Shown: piece after piece, positions 51,521 to 63,493 of the stretch
Position numbering within the stretch: position 1 is the stretch's first letter
Layout of the letters: each line of letters begins with the position of its first letter
NCBI GenBank assembly: GCA_949987565.1
Contig: OX465105.1
Coordinates: 124,001-188,000 of the forward strand
Direction of reading: 5' to 3'
Length of the DNA stretch: 64,000 nucleotides
Source: Luidia sarsii
Taxonomy: Eukaryota; Echinodermata; Asteroidea; Paxillosida; Luidiidae
Program-made: the position numbers and the translations under genes
The notes under the pieces: generated by a model
Seen by the model: the letters and a program-made list of their open reading frames with translations, nothing else
Databases searched by the model: none
What the model was told of the DNA's origin: nothing

Positions 51521-54500
51521 TGTGTACGGGTACTATTGTACGGGTATTTCCTGCACTTGAACAATGTGCAACCTTTGCCACTTGACATTTCCTAGAAATG
51601 TCATCAATTGTACACTCATTCATTACTGTACATGTTTACATGTACGTGGTACACCGTACATGGATTCTGTTATTAATGGCAAATGTCAGTGTGTTTGAAA
51701 TAACCCATGGTTGCATAACACAATAACAGATGTGTGTGGTGTAGTGTACGTGCATATTATTGGACTTGAACCTGAGCAACATGCAGGCTGAGGCCAACAA
51801 CAAAAATAGTTGTGTTTCCAATTTCCTGACCTTCCCTATTTTGATGGCGAGACCCTTTGTTTTTTGGGAAGTGTGTTTCCTGACAACCCTATTTTCACAG
51901 CACGTCTGCACAACCCTAGATTTAGAAGGCATGACCCCTGCACCCCTGCATACATGTAAATCATGTTTATGTTGGCTTGAGTATATTTGTATGTTACACT
52001 TAGTGTCTCAGTAAAAAAAAAAAAAAAAATCCAACCTACCTACCCTTTTTTCAGATTCCTATTTATTTGTTTGTGTGCAACTATTTTTTTGTTTGGCCTG
52101 ATCAGAATACAGTGTGCTGCCAAGCGGAATTGAATTCCATTCAGTGAATGTTTTCATGGCTGTACCACAGTCTGCACTTTTTCCTGCAACTATTCATAAT
52201 AGCTTTACCAATGCCTAACCTTTGCCCCATGACGTTTGCTGGTAATTTTCCATGAGCTAAGGTCCTGTATATAATATGTGGATTTCCGTCTTTGGGTACA
52301 GTATGTACATGTACATGGTTGTATGAAGACTGACATCAGATCTTCAGTAGCTCAAGTGACACACCTTGTTCTCTGTGCATAACTTTGTAAGTTGTAGCCA
52401 TCGTTCAATGCATTGACTAACCTTGGCTTGACGTTTCTATTCCTAGCAGTACCTATCCTACATGTAGCTGGGCTGTGTCCTGCTAGGATCTAAACGTCCC
52501 TTGAAATATTTGGCATTTATATAATTTTGGTTGTCTGTACAAGTCAGTGTGCACTGTGCAGTTCTGTAAGGTTTTTATTTGACTGACATTACAGTGTACA
52601 TGTATGTATCGGTATGCTAACTGCTAACCATCTGTATTGAGAAGACCAAGTTTGTCAAAATAGAGTATGCTTACACAGCGATGGAAATAAGCGGAAAAAA
52701 TTGATTAGCAAATAATGCTAATCAAATTGTAATTTGATTAGCAGTATGGTAAAAATGACTAGCAAAAATAAATGCAACAATAAGTCAGTGCATGGATCAT
52801 TTCTTTCCTTGACAGACGGGATGCATGCTGGTGCATTGCTGTCCCACCATGTTTGATGCAGTTGTCTCTTTACAGGCTGTACCTGCTGATTCCTAGAACA
52901 AAAATGTTGGAATAATTTCTGACCGCTTTGATTTTTTCCTCGTGCGATCTGCAAAGTTCGCATCAAAATTGCACAGGGCAGCACCAAGGTCAACTCAAGG
53001 GGGCACCGAGGCCAACTCACTGTGGCATCAAAAGGCCAAACCTTTATTTTACATGTCGCCTTCCTTAGATGTGTACTGAAAAAACAATCTTGATTAGTTA
53101 TTTTAATTAACCGCCTCAAATTCAATTTTGTTTTGAAGAGTAGAAAGATGGCTGCACCTAGGCTTGGGCGGTTTGGGAAAAATCCAAACCGGAAAAACCG
53201 CCGGACCCTCGACTCGATGAAACCGTGAAACCGGTGTGTTTTTTTTTCAATGAAAAACAACATAAAATATAACTAAACAAAAAACCCCACACAATTCCAA
53301 TAATAAAGAAAGAACCCCATTATTATCCCAATCCATGTTTTGTTTCGGTAGTAAGATAAATTTTACTTTGTTGTAGCGTACCGTCTCGCTATACTTCTGG
53401 AAGTTCCGATCAGGCTTGAGTAGCGCAGCGTACTCGATCGTATGCAGCCATGCGGTCGCTGTGCACGTGCACTGTGCAGTATACAGTGTGTGCAAAGAGG
53501 TGTTGTGGCATGTCACATTGCAGCGCGTAGGCTGGTTTCGGCCCTACCGGTCCTGTAGTGTCGCTATGGCGTTACCTAGAGGCGGAAACCATACCTAGAC
53601 TTGCCAACCTCGCTAACGTCGCAAAGGGAAATCGGTCATAACTAAAATACGCTACTTTCATCGTTTGTCTCCGAATGTTGTTTCCGCGTCATTCAATATT
53701 ATTCCCTTCGTCATTAATTTTAAAAGTGGTATGGATAGAAAGAAGAGAATACAGGCTTCAATTTAAGGGTAAAATCAACTGATTTGGACGATGTTTACAG
53801 GGTAGGCGCTTGGCGGTTGAAAATCTTAGTCTACCAATAAAATCCGTAGCCGATGGGGAGTCTGGCCGCCGCCGCGCTTGCACTATCAACAGTATAAGTA
53901 TACATGTACACTGCCGTGCAAAAGTCTGATCGCACCCACTCGTACAAAAAACTTTTTGTATTTTGATCATCAAAATCAACAAAGAAGTAAATTAAAACTA
54001 TACCAGTGTCTTTGTGAATATCCACATTCTGTTAAAATCTTGTTATATTTCACGAATCATTCCCTGAACTAGTGAAAGTGATAAAAGTGTCAAAATATGA
54101 AAGTGTGTGTTTTCGTTGTGCACAAAGTTAACGGAGAGTCGGCGAAATCCAAGATGGCGGCGCCCAGTGCACGATAAAAACACGAAAGTAACACGAAAGT
54201 TAGCCACGTTTGAGCAACGTGTAAAGGCCCCGCCAGCGTCAATGACGGCTTGAATGTGCCTTGTTATTGAAGCCAAGTGATTTGTGATACCCTGGAGGTC
54301 CAGTCCCTGCCAAATCCAATTGAGATTCTGGAACAATTCGTTCGTATTTAGGGGTCACTTTTCACGCTGTAAACAGCGATCCAAATCGTCCCGGAAATTC
54401 TCAAACGGATTCAGAACCCGCGACACCGGGCCACGGGCTGGCCAGATCATCGCTTCTAACCAGTGCTAACTGCAAGGCAGGACTTGTGTCCAGCAACCCT

Positions 54501-55289
54501 TCCATGGAGATTGATCTCAGCCAATCAGCAGGACACGGTACTTTGGTGAACCCTGACACCACTGACATTGGCGAAGTCGATCGCCAGCTCAGGAAGGGGG
54601 TGCGTCGGGACGATCGCCCGAGATGCCTGTGGTCCCTCTCCGTAAATCCGTAGAAGCCCGTAAATGACCTGATCTTGGCCGGACATCCATATTCCCATAT
54701 TCCTGAAACTTTCTCAGATTTTATCTAACAGCATTCTTGCTTACAGCGATCCGTTTTGCAACATCTCGGTTTGACATTCCCTCCCGCTGAAATGCTGCGA
54801 ACACCCCTTTTTTGAAGTCGGTTAGTGGAGCGTTCCTCACCGTTGTTGGTTGCAGGAACGATCTCAATGCAAAGCCGAACTCAGCTTCTATAATAGCCTA
54901 GTCCATTTTTACGAATGGGGGTCCACATCACCTGATAATTATTCATTACAAAGCCTTTCCCGCTGCGCGCACTTTGTTGCCATTGGTTTAAATGCCTAGA
55001 TAATGTATTCATGAGCTCATGAATACGTAATGAGGCCATTCAAGATGGCGATTTTGCACGTTGAAAAAAGCTGTCGCGAAATCGTTGTCGTCGTGGAGTT
55101 ACTGGATGTTTTGACACCGTGGAAATACATGTACCAGTACATGTACAATGTATGATTATATTTGATTAAAATAAACACACATGACACAGGTTTGACATTT
55201 TATGTGAAATTCAGAAAGTTTTTCTGTAAAACAGGTCTTTGAAAAAACGCACGTATGTGAGTGCGATCAGACTTTTGCACGCCAGTGTA
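51521..55289. repeat. Tandem repeat of about 3.7 kb, unit 2
   Basis: Second full copy; differs from unit 1 by scattered substitutions and small indels, including a 27-bp block at 48218-48244 present only in unit 1. Confidence 0.95.
53907..55289 (-). mobile_element. Tc1/mariner-like element, defective (unit 2)
   Basis: Terminal inverted repeats match at 24 of 25 bases (TACACTGCCGTGCAAAAGTC against TACACTGGCGTGCAAAAGTC). It keeps about 43 bp at the left end that unit 1 has lost (GCACCCACTCGTAC...). Same broken transposase: HTH segment near 54745-54815, a VHQSTVSC-stop-LAEINLHGRVAGH stretch near 54500-54570, and WPARGPVSR/LNPFENFRDDLDR near 54370-54450. Confidence 0.88.
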
Positions 55290-56432
55290 CATGTACGGGT
55301 AATTCCTGCACTTGAACAATGTGCAACATTTGTCACTTGACATTTCCTGGAAATGTCATCAATTGTACACTCATTCCTTACTGTACATGTTTACATGTAC
55401 TTGGTACACCGTACATGGATTCTGTAATGGCAAATGTCAGTGTGTTTGAAATAACCCATGGTTGCATAGCACAATAACAGATGTGTGTGGTGTAGTGTAC
55501 GTGCATATTATTGGACTTGAACCTGAGCAACATGCAGGCTGAGGCCAACAACAGTTTTGGGGGAAAGTGTGTTTTCCCGACAGCCCTATTAGGCTATTTG
55601 TACAGCACGTCGGCCTGTTTTGCAGGTGCTGCCTGTGATTTAAATCAACCAATCCTGCATACATGTACATGTAAATCATGTTTATGTTGGTTTTAGTATA
55701 TTTGTGTGTAACACTTCGCCAGTACATGACTCATGTCTTAGCATACAAATTTAAAAAATAATAAAAAATTCATGCCCCTTTCGTAACCCATTTTCAGATA
55801 CTGTGTAAAAGGAAGCACAACTTATTGTTTGGCTTGGCCTGATCAGAATACAGTGTGCTGCCAAGCGGAATTGAAAGTTTCCATTCAGTGAATGTATTCA
55901 TGGCTGTACCACAGTCTGCACTTTTTCCTGTACCTATTCATAATAGCTTTACCAATGCCTAACCTTTGCCCCATGACGTTTGCTGGTAATTTTCCATGAG
56001 CTAAGGTCCTGTATATAACATTTGGATTTCCGTCTTTGGGTACAGTATGTACATGTACATGGTTGTATGCAGACTGACATCAGATCTTCAGTAGCTCAAG
56101 TGACACACCTTGTTCTCTGTGCATAACTTTGTAAGTTGTAGCCATAGTTCAATGAATTGACTAACCTTGAGAGTCTACATGTACATGGCTTGATGTTTCT
56201 ATTCCTAGCAGGACCTATCTTAGCTGGGCTGATGAGAAAGGTCCTGCTAGGATCCAAACGTCCCTTGAAATATTTGGCATTTGTATAAGTTTGGTTGTCT
56301 GTACAAGTTAGTGTGCACTGTGCAGTTCTGTAAGGTTTTTATTTGACTGACATTACACTGTACATGTATCGGTATGCTAACTGCTAACCATCTGTATTGA
56401 GAAGCACAAGTTTGTCAAAACAGAGTATGCTT
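55290..56432. repeat. Tandem repeat, partial unit 3
   Basis: Matches the first 1.14 kb of units 1 and 2, ending near AACAGAGTATGCTTA. More diverged, with an internal deletion near 55550-55650. Confidence 0.9.
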
Positions 56433-57273
56433 AATACATGTGGGCAATTCCAGCGTAACGGACATGACATTCAGACAGCTTTTTGGAATTTCAAAGCATC
56501 ACACATTAAAATTGGCTGTCTCTAAACAATTTGATTTTAGCTTATCAAACACATGTAACTATCAGTGATATACATTGTACACATCAAATTTCATGTAATT
56601 CCACTGAACGGTTTTTGAGAAAAACCACTCGTTTTGTGCGTAACGGACATGACACGAAATGGACAAGGCATTTTTACCTACTTTTTCTTATGAAAATTCC
56701 TGTGAGTTTGGGAATAGAATGAACTAGGTTTGTGTTTCAATTAAACCCAAAGGTCATAGTTCAATGACAAAGTCATGATTGAGAACTGTTTTACGGTGCA
56801 TTATTTTTTCACAGCTCAAAATGTAGCATAACGGACATGAGTACATGACACTTTAAGCGTAACGGACATGACAGTTTTGTCCACTTTTTGTGAGCTTACA
56901 TATTTTTTCTATTACAATGTATATAGCTCATAATCTATTGTTTACATTGTAAGGTTAAAATATAGGAACACACTCCATCTATAGTATTCTGAGATATCTA
57001 ATATACTTTTGTAATTTAAGGGGGTGTCATGTTTTAATATTAAAAAAAAAAAATGAAGAAACTTACTTCTGACCCAGCTTACTGTACTAAATGAGAAAGA
57101 TCAAGTGACTACTGCCCACCATACATGTGTACAAAACAGAATACATTGTTAGTGGATGCTGAGGTGGTTTTTTCCCTAATGGCCTAAAGTTTGACAGTTG
57201 GTTTTGATTAATATACGTGCGTAACGAACATGACACCTTTATGAAGTCAACTTTATATTCATTTCTGTTTCAA
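56433..57273 (+). repeat. Region with recurring CGTAACGGACATGACA word (left part)
   Basis: The 16-mer or close variants occur at 56454, 56639, 56827 (shortened), 56858 and 57220. No ORF of note. It continues after the PLE composite at 61353. Confidence 0.8.
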
Positions 57274-57344
57274 GGTGATATACAAAAATGTTGCAAACTG
57301 CTTACTGACTAAAATTACCAAAAAGTAAATCTAAAATTTAATGG

Positions 57345-57389
57345 GCCTGACGTTTCGATCCTACATGTAGCAGGACCTTTCTCAAAGGC
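57345..57389 (-). ncRNA. Hammerhead-like motif with 6-base loop insertion
   Basis: Same motif as 42618-42656 on the minus strand. ACATGT-type bases are inserted exactly in the stem II loop; all stems and core bases are kept. Confidence 0.5.
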
Positions 57390-57674
57390 AGAGTGACAAG
57401 GACAAAACAGATACATGTACACGAAGGCAGGGGGGAGAGAGTGAATAGGACATGGATGAGAAACAAAGGACAAAGAGTGAAGCTGGTAGGGAGAGATCAA
57501 AGGGAAGGGCAAGGAGTAGGGTAGAGATTAGTGAGAGGAGGGGGAAAGATCAAAGAGAAGGGCAAGGAGTGGGGTAGGGATTAGTGACAATAGGGGGAAA
57601 GATCAAAGAGAAAAGTGTGAAAGACTGAGCACAAAAGAAGCATTATCAGAAAGCTGCATGGTGTTAGTCATTAC

Positions 57675-60526
57675 TAGTGCTGGGCGACTTTGGTTTTTTC
57701 AAAGTCGACAAGTCGTTGGCCCCAAAGTCGCGGAAAGTCGACTTGTCGACTTTCCGCGCTGTACAGTACATACGTGTACTACACTATACATGTACATGCA
57801 CTGTATACAAAAGTGTATGTAGTGTATGGTACATGTAATAGCAAGCGTACCGATCGCACGATCGGGCAAGTAAAATTTTGACAGTTGCATAATTGAAATA
57901 ATCAAAGTCCTTGCCCAGAACGAGCCAATTATATGTAGATATTGTTCGAATTGTTACGATTATTATTCCGAAAAAGCGGAGGTTTTTGCGTCTGCCGAGC
58001 GCACGCGATCCGCGAGCACAGAATGATTGTATCCTGCACCGCTACGCTAGTACTATAGTATAGCGGCTGTGCGCACGATGTACTGTACAGTACATGTACA
58101 ATCAGTACAGCGTACAGTGTACATGTGCAATACATTTACATGTACTGTACATGTAATACATGTAGTACTGCACACAGCAACGGCCCAGTTCGCTGGTAAA
58201 CATTCGCCCATGCGTCCATGCGTATAGGAATAGGATCGCCGGGTACCATTGAGGATAGAGAAAGCATGCCGCACGTGCGTTGTAAACAGCGACTTTCCAG
58301 TCTTCGCACTACGATCCTGTTCCCGATTTTGTATTCCGAGATTTTAACAAAGATCGTCTTTTACTAGGCTTAATGGAAACAACTTCGGATTTTAATTAAA
58401 TCTTGGGTTTTACTTTTTTCACGGGCAGGGAAATAGATTAACGATCGGATAAGGTAGGCTACATGCCCAAACACGCAGGGTGGACTAGTCCGAGTAACTT
58501 GGACCCTTACAGTCGCCCTTTAAAAAAAATTGAGGTTTCAGGCGAAACCTCAAATTTTTTTTAAAGGGCGATTGGTCCAAGTGACTCGGACTAAGGGTGG
58601 ACCAGTAAAAGTTGTACAGTATTTTTTTTTTTCGTGGTCCGATCTTCCTTCCTCAACGGTCCGTTTTGGTTACGGACCGAGTTGACATGAAACCCCCAGG
58701 TTCCTAAACTGCTAAACTAAAGCCTTTACGGTCGTACCGTGAAAACCAGAATTTGATAATTACTTGGAGGAAATAATTTTGGAAAATGTACTTGTACTAC
58801 GGAAGTAACTTATCCTCGCAAAAATTGTACAGAGTGGTCACTGGTGTACATGTACATGAGCTTTTTTTCCCGGAATTTTTCAGCGTCGGCCTAAAGTTAC
58901 GATGCATGCTCCGCGGTTTGACCGTGTTGTTGTCAGTGACTTCGGCCGTGGCGCACGGCCAGAAAACTGCTGCTGCACGCCGGATCATGTCGGTCATTTC
59001 CCTCCGTACTCGATACTTCTACGAAGTAATTTCTTTATCTTACACAACTTTTCAAACAAAAATGACCCTTATTTCTTCTAATCAAATAACACATGGATCT
59101 TTACATGATATGCCGGTAGGTGGGTTTTCCCCCAGGATTTTTTTTTTTGTATTAATTAATTTAATGGCATTGAATCACCAATATCGTGGGAACAGTCGTG
59201 GGGACAGTCGACAATAACGGACATTATACTTTTTGGGAGTGCTGCACCTTATTTTCATTTTCGGTACGAAAGAGAAAATCTCCACAAGAAAACTGTGAAT
59301 GAATAGTTATACTTATTAAATTAACAGATATTTTCAATTTTTCTTTGCGCGAAGCGCAGTGGACTTCGAGCCAAAAGCCCCATACTTTCTCCAAGATCCT
59401 GGGGTGAACCCTGATAATGATGACGATAATTTAGAATTATAATGAATCACAGCTTTTAGCAAACTCAAAATGCCATTGAAAGGCTTAAGTGATTTAAGAT
59501 TATTGAGAAATTCAATTTTTTAATGTTTTCTTTTATTTCCATTTTCGGGCAAGTAGATTTCCCATTCGGGCAAGTAAAAATATGAAAAGTGATATTTTCG
59601 CTTGCCCGAAGGGCAAGAAAAAATAATTGTTAGTGTGGAACCCTGGCTTTAAAATAAAAGTTGAATCATTTTTCCAGGGTAACGGTAGTGCCTTCCTTTA
59701 ACAAGTTGCCTAAAATGCCTATAGCGTCTGACAATCCTATATTTTCAAAATAACTTCCTTGACCTCTTTGTTTTAAATAAAATTATGAAACAAAACTGCT
59801 TTGTGCCAAAAGTAAATTAAGCCGAGTATCATGATTTGGAGAGTTTTTTATTTTCCTTTTTTTTCAGTATTATTTTATTCTATACATATTAAATGAATCC
59901 ACCACAAAGCGATGTCAATCTGGTGCAGGGATGCTTGGCAATCTTCCCTGCTGCGCCTTTTTCATTCTCCCAGATACTGCTACAAGATAAGAAGATCTGG
60001 TCTGATCCCACGCACGTGGAAAAGTTCATCGAACTTAAGGTGGTTGGTTATCCAATTCCAAGCACGTGAGCCATGGGTAAACTGAAATGCCTGATGAATA
60101 TACATTATCACATGATGTCGGCATGGCAACGGTGGGCTGATTGGACGGCGTAGCGGTACAGTACATATGCATGACTCTGCTCCCCTAAAATTATAATGGA
60201 TCAGCCCAATACCGCTCGATGTGTATGTACACTGAGCAGCGTTGGGAGTAAGATTCCGTGGCTTCAAAGTCGTTCGTTGAGTTTCGTGCCAAAGAGTTTC
60301 GCAGCATCGACTTTGATTTCGTGTTTCGTAGAGGGGGCGTGATACCGTAAAGTCGTTCTCCACGAAAGTCGACATGATACCGCAAAGTCGTTGCTACGAA
60401 AGTCGGCGTGATACCTCAAAGTCGACCTCGGCCGACTTGTCGACTTTCGTAAAAACGGAAGTCGGTATTTCGAAGTCGCTTCAAAGTCGCGAAATGTCGA
60501 CTTGTCGACCTTTTGTCCCAGCGTTA
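57675..60526. mobile_element. hAT-like element (2.85 kb) with 8-bp target duplication
   Basis: Target duplication GTCATTAC at 57667-57674 and 60527-60534, splitting the PLE minus copy. Ends TAGTGCTGGG and, inverted, TAACGCTGGG fit the hAT YARNG start. Several hundred bases at each end are dense in AAGTCGAC, GTCGAC and AAAGTCG words. No transposase found; the longest ORF (58786-59217, 143 codons) has no recognised domain. A palindromic MITE is nested at 58487-58592, and a CGGGCAAG hairpin lies near 59572-59610. Confidence 0.9.
58487..58592. mobile_element. Palindromic MITE (GTCCGAGTAACTTGGAC family)
   Basis: About 50-bp arms on either side of a short centre near TTTCAGGCGAAA. The outer ends AGTCCGAGTAACTTGGAC and, inverted, GTCCAAGTGACTCGGACT differ at one base. 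Confidence 0.85.
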
Positions 60527-60877
60527 GTCATTACCCTCCTGGATGTTGAGACCATGTGGTTGAATAGTCCGGAGACGCTTCATCCACATTTTCTCACGGC
60601 TAAGACGGACAGCATTACTACGGTGACCAAGTGATTCTATGCCCAGTACACTCATATCTGATATCGAATGATCAGGGAGATTGAAGTGATACCCAACAGG
60701 GGTGTCCATTTTACCGGTTTTGATGGTAGACCTATGGCCATAGATTCGTTTTTTGAGGGTGTTTTTTGTCTCGCCAACATACTGAATATTACAAACTCGA
60801 GATGAGGTATATGATGTTTGAGGTAGTGCACGTGATAGAGCCATAGGTGGTGTGGGTAGTTCCAGAAGAATGTCCAT
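60527..60877 (-). pseudogene. PLE GIY-YIG endonuclease C-terminal part, minus strand
   Basis: Minus strand: SRVCNIQYVGETKNTLKKRI, GHRSTIK, DTPVGYHFNLPDHSISDMS, LGIESLGHRSNAVRLSREKM and LNIQEGND with its stop. This is the best-preserved copy of the second PLE subfamily, but it is preceded by a truncated start. It continues the minus UTR at 57440-57674 across the hAT-like insertion. Confidence 0.88.
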
Positions 60878-60929
60878 TGAAAGAGTCTATTTCCTTGACA
60901 TGTGTCTTGACATGTGTCTTGCAAACAAT

Positions 60930-61341
60930 GCCGTGAGAAAATGTGGATGAAGCGTCTTCGGACTATTCAACCACATGGTCTCAACATCCAGGAGGGTAAT
61001 GACTAACACCATGCAGCTTTCTGATAATCCTTCTTTTGTGCTCAGTCTTTCACACTTTTCTCTTTGATCTTTCCCCCTATTGTCACTAATCCCTACCCCA
61101 CTCCTTGCCCTTCTCTTTGATCTTTCCCCCTCCTCTCACTAATCTCTACCCTACTCCTTGCCCTTCCCTTTGATCTCTCCCTACCAGCTTCACTCTTTGT
61201 CCTTTGTTTCTCATCCGTGTCCTATTCACTCTCTCCCCCCTGCCTTAGTGTACATGTATCTGTTTTATCCTTGTCACTCTGCCTTTGAGAAAGGTCCTGC
61301 TAGGATCGAAACGTCAGGCCCACTAAATTTTAGAGTTACAC
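60930..61341 (+). mobile_element. PLE GIY-YIG end, UTR and tail, plus orientation
   Basis: Starts within SREKMWMKRLRTIQPHGLNI, followed by the stop and the pyrimidine-rich UTR and tail. It is inverted relative to 60527-60877. Confidence 0.85.
61281..61319 (+). ncRNA. Hammerhead-like motif, PLE 3' end (intact variant)
   Basis: Identical to the reference copy at 42618-42656. Confidence 0.6.
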
Positions 61342-61352
61342 TTCTGTTTCAA

Positions 61353-63493
61353 ATTAAAAATGCCAGTACAAACATCACAGTACTTACAATCAGGAGTGTT
61401 TTTGAATAATACATCTACAGTTGTTTTGCATGTTAGTGATCAATCTACATGTAACAGCTACATGTGCATGTACAGTACGTGTGTATACCGAGTACATATA
61501 ATCCAATGCTTAGAGTACAACGCACTTGTACATGTACAATACAGACAATAACATCTCAAGCTTTGAGGATAAAGGTATATGTACAAGACCTGGAGGCCTA
61601 CAACATCACAAATTGCAACATCTGAATAACATTTTCAAAGAACTTAACTTAAGTATCTGAAAAATACACTTATGCAGTACCACAACACCAATGTTAATTA
61701 TCAAATGAAAGGTTTCATCAGAAAGTAAAATGGCATTTTTGTTTCACTTTGGAAACTGTCTTTCATTCCACATTAATGTCATCCTTGAAGTAGAATTGTC
61801 CTATGTTATCCAATCTTGGGCAGTCTAAAACATCCACTACCTGATCATTTTCAATGAATGCTTCATTCTCTCAACTATAAGCGAGTGAGTTCCCCTTGTT
61901 TCCGGAGAAATTTCATGTAATATTCATCTTCTTGTAAGGAGTTCAAGGTCACCTGGGCGACAAAGCATTTTCACATTTTCTTTGTTCAATATGGTCACTT
62001 TTCTAGAGTCTGTTGCTGACTGTTCTAAGAAAGTGTGCCTAAGACAAATGCATGACTCTATTTGGAAAACCACCAGCCTCATTCCCCATACACTGTACAT
62101 GTAGTTTCTCCACCAAACACGTCCCTTGTTTCATTGAGGGTTTGCCCTGCTCTACGTGATAAACACTATGATGAGTGCTCAGTGCTTTGCCCGATTCCTG
62201 ATGAAAAAATCCCCTAATTAAATTTGCACATTTACCGGTATTCAAGTAGGCCTATCAGATATTCATTGAGGGATGGAAACTAACTTTTCTGCTAAAAGCA
62301 GTGCTATATGTTTGCAGCAAAATTGTTTGCCAAATTAAAAGGTAACTTTTCTGCTAACTCAAAAGCATGCATGCTGCTGGTTAGCAGTCAAGAGTTCAAG
62401 AGGCTGGAATGGCATTATCTAATAGGTAATCATCAGCATGATCTGAAATATAGACTTTTCAGGGGTTAAGATGGAAAAGAGAAAAGATTTTATGTGGATG
62501 AATTACCAGTAACCTCCCACTATCCCCAAGAAATCAAAACCGATCATCAATTTTGCTTCTGCAACTTGCTGTGTTTAAGGTGTCATGTCCGTTACACAAT
62601 TTATGTAAAAACTATCAGTCATAAGGGAATATGGTTGCTATACAAGTAAGGGGACTTAATCCTAACATAGAAACTGAATTTGTAGTAACTTCACACAAAT
62701 TTTGTGTTTGCTATGAAAACGTAACGGACATGACACACTCTCATGTTAAAGAAATCACTCAACTTTAAGGATCAGTGGCTCAAAACTTGCTGAATTATAT
62801 AAAAAATCATTGTAATTTTCATTTGACATATACACTGAACTACTGCTTGAAAGTTGAAGGAGACCTCTAGAGCATCTTTGGCCTTCTTCAGAGACAGGAA
62901 TAAAAAAAACTTTAAAATAACCACATTTCTTTTTCATTGCGATACAGTTAAATACAACATTTTTACTTGTGGAAAAAAATGCAAAAATTTATTGTGATGT
63001 CGTTTTGTTTATTGAAATATTAAAGCATATGCATTACTTTTTCAGAATATTTGGAGACTTAAAAGCAATTTCAAACTTTATTTTTTCGTTGAAGTGAACA
63101 TTGTTCATGGAATTGCCCATGTAATAACAATGACAGAGTTCAAATTACTGTTCCTAAATAGCATTACAGATGTGTATGAATATGTCACAAAAACTGATTG
63201 CAAGTATCCAGTCTGGGGACTACCGTAGTTAAAATAATGTCAGGACTACATTGTTTATGTACAGTGTGTAGGTTGTATTTGTTTATATTTATTTGGCAAT
63301 ATTATCGCACATTTTCAGCAGCAGAAATGATAATTGACAAGTTTACTTTCAAGTTAATTCCTTTGACTATTTCTGAACCCATCCAATTGCACTTGAATGA
63401 CTGAATTCAATTGATGTACATGTACATAATATACATGTACAATGTACATATAGCAGTCAGATTACCTCTTCATGGTAGAGTTTATCAGTACTT
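61353..63493. other. Right part of the 16-mer region and unclassified sequence
   Basis: TGTCATGTCCGTTAC (inverted) at 62581 and CGTAACGGACATGACA at 62720 continue the motif set from 56454-57235. The rest is AT-rich with no gene recognised. Confidence 0.55.

Larger units (their letters stand above)
57274..61341. mobile_element. Tail-out PLE composite with 11-bp target duplication, interrupted by hAT
   Basis: TTCTGTTTCAA flanks the composite (57263-57273 and 61342-61352). Left half: a PLE 3' end in minus orientation (tail 57274-57440, UTR to 57674, then after the hAT insertion the GIY-YIG end 60535-60877). Right half: a PLE GIY-YIG end, UTR and tail in plus orientation (60930-61341). Both outer ends are therefore PLE tails with hammerhead-like motifs. 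Confidence 0.88.

Noticed and set aside
58786..59217. 143-codon ORF as the transposase of the 57675-60526 element
   Set aside because: No hAT dimerisation or catalytic motif is visible, and it is far too short.
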